NCBI RefSeq assembly: GCF_002797895.1
Contig: NZ_PGES01000001.1
Coordinates: forward strand, 992,001-1,056,000
Direction of reading: 5' to 3'
Length of the DNA stretch: 64,000 bases
DNA from: Janthinobacterium sp. 67
Lineage (GTDB): Bacteria; Pseudomonadota; Gammaproteobacteria; Burkholderiales; Burkholderiaceae_D
The translations under genes and the position numbers were made by a program. Each line of letters opens with the position of its first letter. Position 1 is the stretch's first letter. Below are positions 54,255 to 62,762 of the stretch, in pieces. The notes beneath the pieces were generated by a model. It had not been told where the DNA came from. It saw only the letters and a list, made by a program, of their open reading frames with translations, and searched no databases.

Positions 54255-54680
54255 CTATTTGCAGCGCGGGCACAGGCCCTTGATCAGGTAATCGACTTCG
54301 TCGCCGCTGAAGCCTTCCGGCAACAGCACGGGCGGCGGCAGCTTGACTTCATTGAAACAGGTGACGTTCGCGCACTTGGTGCACTGGAAATGGGCGTGCT
54401 CGTGCGCCTGGTGGCCGGCGCCCGCGCTGAAGCGCCACACCTGGTCGGCGCCCGCGATGCGGTGCACGAGCTCATTTTCCGTCAGCCATTCCAGCACCCG
54501 GTACAGGGTGACGGAATCGATATCGCTGTCCTGCGACAGCGCTTGCTGGATTTCATGGTGGGTCAGCGAACGGCTTTGCGCCATTAAAAAGTCGAGCACC
54601 TTCACGCGCGTCTTGGTGACGCGGGCGTTGGTGTTGCGGATCAGCGATTCGGCGTGCGGTGTAGAAGATGATGTCAACAT
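54255..54680 (-). CDS. zur: Fur-family regulator, probably Zur
   Basis: A 141-residue Fur-type repressor. An N-terminal winged helix (TRVKVLDFLMAQSRSLTHHEIQQALSQ, SVTLYRVLEWLTENELVHRI) is followed by HQAHEHAHFQCTKC and a C-terminal CPRC; the two CxxC pairs (Cys100/103, Cys137/140) hold structural zinc. Zur rather than Fur is favoured by the neighbouring CobW GTPases and the paired inverted repeats at 50560-50613. The metal specificity is inferred, not proven. Confidence 0.82.
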   Translation of the reverse strand: MLTSSSTPHAESLIRNTNARVTKTRVKVLDFLMAQSRSLTHHEIQQALSQDSDIDSVTLYRVLEWLTENELVHRIAGADQVWRFSAGAGHQAHEHAHFQCTKCANVTCFNEVKLPPPVLLPEGFSGDEVDYLIKGLCPRCK

Positions 54681-54783
54681 GATAGGCCTGCTTGCGGGGG
54701 ATCGGCTGGCGGCGTCATCGCCGTGCCCGTTGCCTCCCTATGGGCCGTATCTTAGCATGCGTGCCGCCGCAGATGAAACGGCG

Positions 54784-56124
54784 TCACGGTTTGAACGTCC
54801 AATAGCGGCCGGCCGCCGTATCGACGGGGTCGAGAAAGCGCTGGTCGGCGCGGGCATTGTTGCGTATCAGATAAAACATGTCGGACAGGGCCGAGCGTTT
54901 TTCCGCAAAGTACGAGTGCTTCATGAAACTCGTGTCGACCCCGGTGGCGTCGATGGTTTCCACGCCCGCCACGATCAGCATGCCCGCGCCGCTGTCGCCC
55001 GCGCGCGCGTAGCCGTGCACGGCTTTCGAGGCGGCCAGGGCCAGGTCTTGCGAGGAGGCATACAAGGTGACGGGGTTGCGCGCGCCGGCCAGTTTCGGCG
55101 CGATATCGTGCTTGAAGATGGCCGCATCGATATCGGGTGCGGACAGGATGATTTCCGTGATTTTTTGCGCCAGCTGCGGCTGCGCGGCCAGCAAGTCGGC
55201 CACGGCCCGTGTCAGGCCCCGGCTGCCCATGCTGTGGCCCACCAGATACACCTGCGCCGCGTCCGTGCTGGCGAGAAAGTCGGCCAGGAAGGCCGTGAGG
55301 TGGGGCGTGCTCCATTCGATATTGTTTTCATCGATGGTGTAGCCGGCCACTTCGCCGCGCGAGGGCCAGCTGTAGAACACGGGCGCGCCATCGAAACCGA
55401 GGTCGTAGGCCATCTGTCCCGTGCGCCGCGCCGCATCCTCGAAACTTACGTTATAGCCATGCACGAAGATAAAGGCGCTCTTGCCGGCCGAGGCGCGGAT
55501 CTGGGTTTTGAGTGCGGCAAAGAAATTGTCGCGGTCCCGCACCTCGGCGGACAGCACCACCACGTGCTTGGCCGGGTCGTCGCGAAATTCCAGGCGCCAC
55601 AGCGACGGCGATTCCAGCTGGCCCATGCGGTGGTCGCGGGGGATGCTGATGTCGCAGCTGCCATAGCTGAGCGGGCCATTGCCGCCCATGATGTTGCGTT
55701 CGCCGCTGAAGCGCTGGGCCGGCGGCTTGCCCACGTCGCGCTGGCGGTCCGTGGCGAAATACACCTTGACGACGGCATAATTCGACACGACGGCGCTTTT
55801 ATCGGCCGGGGCGGGCACGGCTTCCACGTCGGGGACCTGGGGAAAGGGGCGCTGCAGCGCATCGAGCAAGCCTTGCGCGGCAAACAGGGTTTCCATGTCG
55901 TCCGGCACTTTCGCGCTGGACAGGGCGGCCGACAGGGCTAGTTGCAGCTGGGTATTGCCAGGCTCGGCTTCCAGCGCGGCGATGGCGGCCAGGATGACTG
56001 CGGCGCTGTCGAACTTGGCGATGGCCTGCTTGAGCCGCTCATAGTGGCTGGCGACGGCTTCGGGAGCGTGGCCGGGCGCGCCATGTTCGATGGCCGCCAC
56101 GACAGCGGAAGTGATCAAGTCCAT
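54784..56124 (-). CDS. Alpha/beta hydrolase (DUF900) with conflict-type helical N-terminal domain
   Basis: A 446-residue protein. Residues 1-92 form a helical domain (MDLITSAVVAAIEHGAP, YERLKQAIAKF, IAALEAEPGN, then FAAQGLLDALQ). This pattern resembles small N-terminal domains that recur fused to varied effectors in bacterial conflict proteins. Residues 115-446 are a DUF900 hydrolase: VYFATDRQRD, FIFVHGYNVSFEDAARR, YSWPSRG, and VGHSMGSRG with nucleophile Ser298. No signal peptide. It precedes zur by 100 bp and lies downstream of the Anbu gene on the same strand. Confidence 0.8.
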   Translation of the reverse strand: MDLITSAVVAAIEHGAPGHAPEAVASHYERLKQAIAKFDSAAVILAAIAALEAEPGNTQLQLALSAALSSAKVPDDMETLFAAQGLLDALQRPFPQVPDVEAVPAPADKSAVVSNYAVVKVYFATDRQRDVGKPPAQRFSGERNIMGGNGPLSYGSCDISIPRDHRMGQLESPSLWRLEFRDDPAKHVVVLSAEVRDRDNFFAALKTQIRASAGKSAFIFVHGYNVSFEDAARRTGQMAYDLGFDGAPVFYSWPSRGEVAGYTIDENNIEWSTPHLTAFLADFLASTDAAQVYLVGHSMGSRGLTRAVADLLAAQPQLAQKITEIILSAPDIDAAIFKHDIAPKLAGARNPVTLYASSQDLALAASKAVHGYARAGDSGAGMLIVAGVETIDATGVDTSFMKHSYFAEKRSALSDMFYLIRNNARADQRFLDPVDTAAGRYWTFKP

Positions 56125-56206
56125 GCGCTACCTGCCTTTCAGGTCAATCTGGATTAAATGTCAACCCATATTGCCATAAAAGCACGCGAAAAGCGACTTG
56201 TCCAGC

Positions 56207-56229
56207 GCCGCGCGCAGCCGGTGCGCGGC
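56207..56229. terminator. Weak hairpin downstream of the Anbu gene
   Basis: GCCGCGC-N9-GCGCGGC, four bases after the Anbu stop in the minus direction. No T-run follows directly; a CTTTT lies some 20 bases further. Only a possible terminator. Confidence 0.3.
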
Positions 56230-56232
56230 AGA

Positions 56233-57111
56233 TCAATGCTGCTTGTCGTCGCTGAACTGCTGCGCCAACGATTGCAGGGGCGCCACGGTCAGGCCGCCGC
56301 GGCTCACGTGCTCGGGGATGGCCACGCGCACGGGCTTGCTGTGCATGTTGGCGGACGACAGCACGTTCGTCGTCGTTTCCGGCGCCGCGTTCCACACGGG
56401 ATCGACGATGCCTTCGAACACCTGTTTCAATTGTTCGCCCCAGGTGTCGCGGATCATGCGGAAATACTGGTTCTTTTCATCGATGGTGACGAAGCGCGTG
56501 ACGGCCAGGCTGCCCGTCTCGTAGACGAGCAGGTCGAGCGGCAAGCCGACGGAAATGTTCGAGCGCAGGGTGGAATCCATGGAAATGAGTGCGCATTTGG
56601 CCGCCTCGTCCAGGCGCGTGAACGGATTGACGACCCGGTCGATGATGGGCTTGCCATATTTGGCTTCGCCGATCTGGAAATACGTGTTTTCATCGTGCGA
56701 TTCGATGAAATTGCCGGCCGAATACACCTGGAACAATCGGCAGCGCTCGGCGCCTATCTGTCCGCCCAGGATGATGCTCACATTGAAATCGATGCCGCAG
56801 TCGGCCAGGGCCTTCGCATCGCGCAGGTGCACGGTGCGCACGGCTTCGCCCACGATGCGCGCCGCATCGTACATGCTGGCCACGTTCCAGATGCTGCGGC
56901 CATCCGCATCGACGTGTTCGGAAACGATCTGGCGGATCGCCTGCGAGATCGACAAATTGCCGGCCGTCATCAGGACCAGCATGCGGTCGCCCGGGTTTTC
57001 AAACACGCTCATCTTGCGGAAGGTGCCCACCTGGTCCACGCCGGCGTTGGTGCGGGAGTCGGACAGGAAGACCAGCCCTTCGTTCAGGCGCATGCCTATG
57101 CAATAAGTCAT
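56233..57111 (-). CDS. Anbu (bacterial proteasome-related peptidase)
   Basis: A 292-residue proteasome-fold protein. MTYCIGMRLNEGLVFLSDSRTNAGVDQ is the Anbu N-terminus; removal of Met would expose the catalytic Thr. SIILGGQIGAERCRLFQVYSAGNFIE and ALISMDSTLRSNISVGLPLDLLVYE are further family blocks. Anbu forms open ring or helical assemblies; its substrates are unknown. In many proteobacteria it is encoded next to the transglutaminase, alpha-E and circularly permuted ATP-grasp genes, as here (91 bp away). Confidence 0.93.
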   Translation of the reverse strand: MTYCIGMRLNEGLVFLSDSRTNAGVDQVGTFRKMSVFENPGDRMLVLMTAGNLSISQAIRQIVSEHVDADGRSIWNVASMYDAARIVGEAVRTVHLRDAKALADCGIDFNVSIILGGQIGAERCRLFQVYSAGNFIESHDENTYFQIGEAKYGKPIIDRVVNPFTRLDEAAKCALISMDSTLRSNISVGLPLDLLVYETGSLAVTRFVTIDEKNQYFRMIRDTWGEQLKQVFEGIVDPVWNAAPETTTNVLSSANMHSKPVRVAIPEHVSRGGLTVAPLQSLAQQFSDDKQH

Positions 57112-57202
57112 CGTCGTAAATCAAGTCAAAAGGGGAAGCATTTTACACCAGCCGGGCCCCGCATACCGCTGGCAAGGCCCGGCCAGCCTCATTCCGGCCT
57201 GT

Positions 57203-58012
57203 TTATACAGGCACGATTTGCACATCGACGCTCAACGTTTCCGTGCCGCCACCCTGGCGCACGCCGCGCACGGGAGCCGCCGAATCGTAGTCGCGCCCGA
57301 TGGCCAGGCGGCAATACGCGTCCGTCATCAGGCGCGCATGCGTGACGTCGATGCTGACCCAGCCCGCGAAATCCGTGTCTTCGGCCCAGGCGTCGACCCA
57401 GGCATGGCTGGCCGCATGGCCCGTCGTGCCCGGATCGATATAGCCGGACACATAACGGGCCGGGATGCCCCAGGCGTGGCAGCAGGCGAGGAACAGGTGG
57501 GCGTGGTCCTGGCACACGCCGCGCCCCAGGGCCAGGGCGTCGCCGGCCGTCGTGGTGACCATGGTGGCGCCGCTTTCATAGGCGACCTTGCCGACGATGT
57601 GCTCGGCCAGGCGCAGCAAGTGCCCGGTGCCCGCCGTCACTGTGCGGTCCGGCAAGCTGGCGGCCGCCAGGTCGAGGATGGCGGAATCGGCCTGGGTCAG
57701 CGGTGTCGGCATGGTAAACAACAGCGGCGACAAGGTGTCGACCAGGTTCAGCCGTCCCTTGTGCGGGTAGATGGTTTCCACCACGCCGTGCGCCACCAGG
57801 CTCAGCGATTGATGGCTGCCGCTAATCGTCAGCATGTGCGACAGGTTGCCGTAGGCATCCGTGTAGGCGTGGCATCGGCCCGGCGTCGTGATTTGCCAGG
57901 ACAGGGCCCGCTGCTGCGGTTCGATACGCGGCGTCAGGTGCAGCTGCTGGATGGTGTAGGCCAGCGGCGCACTGTAGGCGTACGCGGTTTCGTGGCGGAT
58001 GGTGAGCTGCAT
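57203..58012 (-). CDS. Transglutaminase-like cysteine peptidase/ligase
   Basis: A 269-residue protein. An N-terminal Bact_transglu_N domain (MQLTIRHETAYAYSAPLAYTIQQLHLTPR) is followed by the catalytic core: Cys167 (GRGVCQDHAH), His203 (ASHAWVDAW), Asp222 (VSIDVTH). It overlaps the alpha-E gene by one base. Part of the three-gene set predicted to synthesise or cleave a peptide-like product. Confidence 0.92.
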   Translation of the reverse strand: MQLTIRHETAYAYSAPLAYTIQQLHLTPRIEPQQRALSWQITTPGRCHAYTDAYGNLSHMLTISGSHQSLSLVAHGVVETIYPHKGRLNLVDTLSPLLFTMPTPLTQADSAILDLAAASLPDRTVTAGTGHLLRLAEHIVGKVAYESGATMVTTTAGDALALGRGVCQDHAHLFLACCHAWGIPARYVSGYIDPGTTGHAASHAWVDAWAEDTDFAGWVSIDVTHARLMTDAYCRLAIGRDYDSAAPVRGVRQGGGTETLSVDVQIVPV

Positions 58013-58956
58013 CAGGCCGCCAGGGGAACGAGGAAGTCGCGGCTGACCCGGTTGCCCAGGTCATAGATGTTTTCCAGAAACTCCGTCAGGGTCAGGTGCA
58101 GGCCCGCCTTCATGATGTCGTCGATATGGCCGAATTTCAGTTCCGCGTGCAACTTGCCCGCGAAGCGTTCCGTATCGGCCGACACATCGTTGCGGATGTG
58201 CCTGAGGTTTTCCACCACGTCATCCATGCAGGCCAGGAGCGACCTGGGCATGTCGCCGCGCAGCATCAGCAATTCCGCCACCCGCGCCGGGGTGATCACG
58301 TCGCGGTAGACCTTGCGGTAGATCTCGAAACCGGAAACGGAGCGCAGCAGGGCCGCCCAGTAGTAAAAATCGCGCTGGGTGATGTCTTTCGACGTGTCGC
58401 GCGCGCCGTGGAACTTCACGTCGAGGATGCGCGCCGTGTTGTCGGCCCGCTCGAGGAAGGTGCCGAGGCGAATGAAGTGGATGGCCTCATCCTTGAGCAT
58501 GGTGCCCAGCGTGACGCCGCGCGACAGGTGCGAGCGGTACTTGACCCATTCGAAGAACTGGCTGGGGTCCGTTTCCAGCAGATTGCTTTTCAGGCGTTTC
58601 TGCATGTCGAGCCAGGTGGCGTTCTGGATTTCCCACACTTCCGTCGTCAAAGTCCCCCGCACGGCGCGGGCGTTTTCGCGCGCGCCCGTCAGGCAGGCGA
58701 GGATGGACGAGGGGTTGTTCGGGTCGCGCACCATGAAGTCGAGCACGTCGCGTGTATGGAAGCGGCCATATTTATGGTCGTACGCGCTTTGCAGCTCGGA
58801 AATACCCAGGGTGGCGCGCCAGCCTTGTTCCGCGTCCTGTTCGGACTGGGGCAGCATCGAGGTCTGCATATTGACGTCGAGCATGCGCGCCGTGTTTTCC
58901 GCCCGCTCCGTGTAGCGGGCCATCCAGAACAAATGATCGGCGGTGCGGCTCAGCAT
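58012..58956 (-). CDS. Alpha-E domain protein (DUF403)
   Basis: A 314-residue helical protein: MLSRTADHLFWMARYTERAENTARMLDVN at the N-terminus is diagnostic, with FIRLGTFLERADNTARILDVKFH later. Function unknown; it always goes with the circularly permuted ATP-grasp protein. Its start (GGAGAG six bases upstream) overlaps the stop of that gene by 7 bp. Confidence 0.93.
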   Translation of the reverse strand: MLSRTADHLFWMARYTERAENTARMLDVNMQTSMLPQSEQDAEQGWRATLGISELQSAYDHKYGRFHTRDVLDFMVRDPNNPSSILACLTGARENARAVRGTLTTEVWEIQNATWLDMQKRLKSNLLETDPSQFFEWVKYRSHLSRGVTLGTMLKDEAIHFIRLGTFLERADNTARILDVKFHGARDTSKDITQRDFYYWAALLRSVSGFEIYRKVYRDVITPARVAELLMLRGDMPRSLLACMDDVVENLRHIRNDVSADTERFAGKLHAELKFGHIDDIMKAGLHLTLTEFLENIYDLGNRVSRDFLVPLAA

Positions 58957-60404
58957 GTTTTCTCTCCTGCAAAAGCGGATGTGGCTTCCAGTACCCAGGT
59001 ATCCTTGGTGCCGCCCCCTTGCGAGGAATTGACCACGAGCGAACCTTCGCCCAGCGCCACGCGGGTCAGGCCGCCGGGCACCATGGAAATCGTCTTGCCC
59101 GACAGCACGAACGGACGCAAATCGATGTGGCGCGGCGCGATGCCCGATTCCACGTAGGTGGGACAGGCGGACAGGGCCAGTGTCGGCTGGGCGATGTAGC
59201 CGCCCGGATTGGCCAGCAGGCGCTGGCGGAAGTCCTCGATCTGCGCGGCGCTGGACGCGGGACCCACCAGCATGCCGTAGCCTCCCGCGCCATGCACTTC
59301 CTTGACGACGAGCTGCGCCAGGTTCGCCAGCACGTAGGACAAGTCGGCGCTCTTGCGGCACTGGTAGGTCGGCACGTTGTTGAGTATCGGCTCTTGCGAC
59401 AGATAGAACTTGATCATGTCGGGAACAAAAGGATAGATCGACTTGTCGTCGGCCACGCCCGTGCCGATGGCGTTCGCCAGGGTCACCCGGCCGGCGCGGT
59501 AGACGGACAGCAGGCCCGGCACGCCCAGGGACGAGTCCGAGCGGAAGGCCAGCGGGTCGAGGAAATCGTCGTCCACGCGGCGGTAGATCACGTCGACTCG
59601 CTTGGGGCCGCGCGTCGTGCGCATGTAAACAGAGTTGTCGTTGACAAACAGATCCTTGCCTTCGACCAGTTCCACGCCCATCTGCTGGGCCAGGAACGCA
59701 TGTTCGAAGTAGGCGGAGTTGTACATGCCCGGCGTCATGACGACGACCGTGGGGTCATCGACGCCCATGGGCGCGACGGAGCGCAAGTTGTCGAGCAGCA
59801 TGTCCGGGTAATGGTCGACGGGCGCGATGCGGTTGCGCGCGAACAGTTCCGGGAACAGCCGCATCATCATCTTGCGGTCTTCCAGCATGTAGGACACGCC
59901 GGACGGCACGCGCAGATTGTCTTCCAGTACATAGAATTCGCCCTGTCCCGCCCGCACGATGTCGACGCCGGCGATGTGGGCGTAAATGTCGGAGGCGACG
60001 GAAATGCCCTGCATTTCCGGGCGGTACTGGGCATTCTTGTAGATTTGCTCGGCAGGAATGATGCCCGCCTTGATGATGTTTTGCTCATGATAAATATCAT
60101 GGATGAACATGTTCAAGGCTTGCACCCTCTGCACCAGGCCCGTCTGCATCTGCGCCCATTCGGCGGCGGGAATGATGCGCGGGATGGTGTCGAACGGAAT
60201 CAGGCGCTCCGTGCCGGCATCGTCGCCGTAGACGGCGAACGTGATGCCGACCCGGCGGAACGTCAGGTCGGCCTCGGCCCGCTTGCGGGCGATGGTCTCG
60301 GGGGATTGCTGCGCCAGCCAGCTGCTGAATTCACGATAGTGTTCACGTACCTTGCTGTCCGTACCCACCTCATTTGCAGTCATTTCATTGAAAAAATTTG
60401 CCAT
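58950..60404 (-). CDS. Circularly permuted ATP-grasp protein (DUF404/DUF407)
   Basis: A 484-residue protein of the circularly permuted ATP-grasp type: ITFAVYGDDAGTERLIPFDTIPRIIPAAEW, FIHDIYHEQ, VLEDNLRVPSGVSYMLEDR, VYMRTTRGPKRVDVIYRRVDDDFLDPLAFR, LANAIGTGVADDKSIYPFVPDMI, KEVHGAGGYGMLVGP. ATP-grasp enzymes ligate carboxylates to amines; this one is predicted to form peptide-like bonds. The start at 60404 has AAGGGAA seven bases upstream. First gene of a three-gene operon behind a sigma-54 promoter. Confidence 0.93.
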   Translation of the reverse strand: MANFFNEMTANEVGTDSKVREHYREFSSWLAQQSPETIARKRAEADLTFRRVGITFAVYGDDAGTERLIPFDTIPRIIPAAEWAQMQTGLVQRVQALNMFIHDIYHEQNIIKAGIIPAEQIYKNAQYRPEMQGISVASDIYAHIAGVDIVRAGQGEFYVLEDNLRVPSGVSYMLEDRKMMMRLFPELFARNRIAPVDHYPDMLLDNLRSVAPMGVDDPTVVVMTPGMYNSAYFEHAFLAQQMGVELVEGKDLFVNDNSVYMRTTRGPKRVDVIYRRVDDDFLDPLAFRSDSSLGVPGLLSVYRAGRVTLANAIGTGVADDKSIYPFVPDMIKFYLSQEPILNNVPTYQCRKSADLSYVLANLAQLVVKEVHGAGGYGMLVGPASSAAQIEDFRQRLLANPGGYIAQPTLALSACPTYVESGIAPRHIDLRPFVLSGKTISMVPGGLTRVALGEGSLVVNSSQGGGTKDTWVLEATSAFAGEKTC

Positions 60405-60441
60405 GTTGTGATTTCCCTTGAGCCGTGTCTGACTATAGCTC

Positions 60442-60457
60442 AGCAGGAAGCGTGCCA
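60442..60457 (-). promoter_or_regulatory. Sigma-54 promoter of the ATP-grasp operon
   Basis: On the minus strand TGGCACGCTTCCTGCT matches TGGCACG-N4-TTGCW at all but one defined position, with invariant GG and GC 10 bases apart. The expected start is about 60430, giving a 26-base leader before the ATG at 60404. It needs an enhancer-binding activator; none is encoded in the window. Confidence 0.75.
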
Positions 60458-60516
60458 ATGGCGCACACCTGAAAGTGTGTAAAAAATGACCATTTTTGTG
60501 GCATAAATCCGTCATC

Positions 60517-60533
60517 CGCACCGTTTTGGTGCG
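60517..60533. promoter_or_regulatory. Inverted repeat upstream of the sigma-54 promoter
   Basis: CGCACC-N5-GGTGCG, a perfect 6-bp inverted repeat about 60-75 bases upstream of the -24 element. Possible binding site for an enhancer-binding protein, or a hairpin after the histidine-kinase gene; no T-run follows it. Confidence 0.35.
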
Positions 60534-60577
60534 TTACTGCTCGGAAAGTGCCGGTGTTGGGGCAGGTAGCGGCGAGC

Positions 60578-61705
60578 TCAAGCGTCCGGCGTGACGAAGG
60601 GCCGGCAATCGATGGGCAGGTCGATGGTAAACGTGGTGCCCGTTTCCGGCGCGCTGTCGACCAGCGCGCTGCCGCCATGGCTTTCCGCCACGTTTTGCAC
60701 GAAGGGCAGGCCGATGCCCCAGCCGGGCGCGCTGCCCTGGTGTTCGCGGCGCAGGTACTCGAAGATGCGCTCGGCCTGGTCGGGGGCGATAGTGCTGCCC
60801 GTGTTGTGCACGGTGAGTATCATACGTTCGCGCAAGGTGTTGACGTGGATATGGATGGGGCCGTCGTCGCCGTACTTGAGGGCGTTGCCGACCAGGTTTT
60901 CCAGGGCGCGGCGCAGCGAATTCTCGCACCACCAGCCCGTCACGGACGCGCCCGTCACCAGGCATTTGCCCGGATGGCCGGTATTGACGCTGTCGCCCAC
61001 CTGGCGCGCCAGCGGCAGGATGTCGAAGCGCTGCAGCACCAGCGGCAGCTTTTGCCCGCGGTGGTAGCTGAGCGTATCGAGCAATTCCTGGATCATCTCG
61101 TCGAGACGCTTGCCGTGTTCGATGATTTTCGACGCCAGGGCCGGCACGTCGAGCTGCTGCGCGCGCCGCTGCAGCAACTGGGCGCTGTTGAGCATGACGG
61201 ACAGGGGATTGCGCATGTCGTGCGACAGGCCGGCGGCGATGCGCCGCTGGAAGCTTTCGTGCATGGCGGTAAATTCCAGGATGGCTTCGCGGATGCCCGT
61301 ATCGATCGAGGCATTGATCACCTGCCAGTCGCGGCGCCGCAGCGGCACGCCCGCTTCGAGGGCCGCATCGGCGAAACAGTCGCGGAAGATCTGGTATTCC
61401 TGGATCACCTGTTCCGGGCCATAGCTGGTCATGCGCGCCCGTTCGTTGCCGTGCACGGCAGGGGCATTGGTATGGCTGGTGGCATTGTCGCGCGGATAGC
61501 CTGGCGTCAGCGCTTCGGCCAGGTTGTCGAAGAAGGCGGGCAAGGTATTGATCAATATCGGTGTCAGCAGGGCATCGGCGCCGCGTACCTTGGCGCGCAC
61601 CTCGTGTTCCCATTGCGTCAGCACGGCATCGCGCATGCTGAAGATGCGCCGCGTGCGCGCGGGCATGTCCAGCACGTGCATTTTCTGGTCAGAGGCATAG
61701 GTCAT
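60578..61705 (-). CDS. Orphan sensor histidine kinase
   Basis: A 375-residue cytoplasmic kinase. An N-terminal helical sensor region (RIFSMRDAVLTQWEHEVRAKV, reminiscent of RsbRD-type domains) precedes the H-box GLSHDMRNPLSVM (His162). The ATPase domain has NLVGNALKYG (N-box) and GWGIGLPFVQNVAESHGG (G2). The start at 61705 has GGAGAG upstream. No membrane helix and no response regulator next to it; it is on the same strand as the sigma-54 operon downstream. Confidence 0.88.
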   Translation of the reverse strand: MTYASDQKMHVLDMPARTRRIFSMRDAVLTQWEHEVRAKVRGADALLTPILINTLPAFFDNLAEALTPGYPRDNATSHTNAPAVHGNERARMTSYGPEQVIQEYQIFRDCFADAALEAGVPLRRRDWQVINASIDTGIREAILEFTAMHESFQRRIAAGLSHDMRNPLSVMLNSAQLLQRRAQQLDVPALASKIIEHGKRLDEMIQELLDTLSYHRGQKLPLVLQRFDILPLARQVGDSVNTGHPGKCLVTGASVTGWWCENSLRRALENLVGNALKYGDDGPIHIHVNTLRERMILTVHNTGSTIAPDQAERIFEYLRREHQGSAPGWGIGLPFVQNVAESHGGSALVDSAPETGTTFTIDLPIDCRPFVTPDA

Positions 61706-61789
61706 CGCAGCTCTCCATCGACAGCTCGGCATCCGCGCCGTGCAACGGCGGGAGCTAAAGTATCCTCCAAATCGGCGTGCGGGTGGTGT

Positions 61790-62665
61790 TCAATTTGGCG
61801 CGTCGGCGCCGGTCATGACGGCGCTCAAATGACCGAGGGCCGTATCCCATTGCTCCAGCGAAAAGTTCTGCGGATCGTCATGGCCATTCGCAAAGCCCGT
61901 ATCGAGCACGGCGTGGAAGGCGGGGATCAGCCACGTACCCTTGCGCACGCTGGCGGCGATGTACAGCAGAGCCAGGCGCGCATATTGGGCGGAGGTGAAG
62001 CCAGGATCGGGCGCCAGCCCGTCGTTGCCCTTGCCGCCGCCGGGTACGGAGTTGCGCGGCTGCACCAGTTCCACGTGCAGGAACAGGCCCGTCAGCGAGG
62101 GCTTGTCTTTTTCCAGCTTGCTGGCGTAGCCGGCCGTGCCGAAGTCACGCACCTGCAAGGAGTTTCCCTGGCGGTTGACGTAGACATGGCCTTTCGGGCC
62201 GCCGCCCAGCGCGGGGTTGCGTAGATTGAAATCGTTGAAATCCCAGCTGGCGTCGTTGATGTGGCCGGGAATGGGCTCGAGCAGGAAATTCGGGTAGCTG
62301 GTGTCGTGGATGACGAAATAGCGGGCCATGGGCGCGGCCAGCCGGCCCACGGCGCGCGACAATGGCGCATCGACGGCGCCGCCCACGTCCGCCTCGCTGA
62401 TCGATTGCTGCGCCAGCCACGCGCGCAGCTTGGCCGGCGCGATGCCCGTGCGCTGGCCGACGTGGGCGGCAAGAAAGTCCGGCAGCGGCGCGCTGTCGCC
62501 CAGGCGCGCATACAGTTTCACTGGACGCAGCAAACAGGTGGCTTGCGCCCGCGCATCGCCCTTGAAGCCGCTTTTCCAGGCGGCATACGGGCAGGCCGTT
62601 TGCTTTTGGGCGGCGGCCGGCAGGGACAGGCAGAGTAACAGCAGCAGGGCAGGGTATCGTTTCAT
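61790..62665 (-). CDS. Secreted protein with amidase-like features, unknown family
   Basis: A 291-residue protein with signal peptide (LLLLLCLSLPAAAQ). YFVIHDTSYPNF, HVYVNRQGNS and FLHVELVQPR resemble the metal-binding and active-site spacing of amidase_2/PGRP zinc amidases (His in IHDTS, His in FLHVE). This is a weak resemblance only. A PGGGKGNDGLAPDPGFTSAQYARLALLYIAAS segment follows. Neighbours give no hint. Confidence 0.5.
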   Translation of the reverse strand: MKRYPALLLLLCLSLPAAAQKQTACPYAAWKSGFKGDARAQATCLLRPVKLYARLGDSAPLPDFLAAHVGQRTGIAPAKLRAWLAQQSISEADVGGAVDAPLSRAVGRLAAPMARYFVIHDTSYPNFLLEPIPGHINDASWDFNDFNLRNPALGGGPKGHVYVNRQGNSLQVRDFGTAGYASKLEKDKPSLTGLFLHVELVQPRNSVPGGGKGNDGLAPDPGFTSAQYARLALLYIAASVRKGTWLIPAFHAVLDTGFANGHDDPQNFSLEQWDTALGHLSAVMTGADAPN

Positions 62666-62711
62666 GCCGCATTGTCGCCGAAGCGCCGCTTGCGGCACAG
62701 GCGCGCACGCG

Positions 62712-62737
62712 AAAAAAAGCTGCCAGAAGGCAGCTTT
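62712..62737 (-). terminator. Intrinsic terminator of the TonB-dependent receptor gene
   Basis: On the minus strand AAAGCTGCC-TTCT-GGCAGCTTT is a perfect 9-bp hairpin followed by seven Ts in total, 25 bases after the receptor stop codon. Confidence 0.88.
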
Positions 62738-62762
62738 CATGAAGGCAGGGGCTGCCGGCTCT

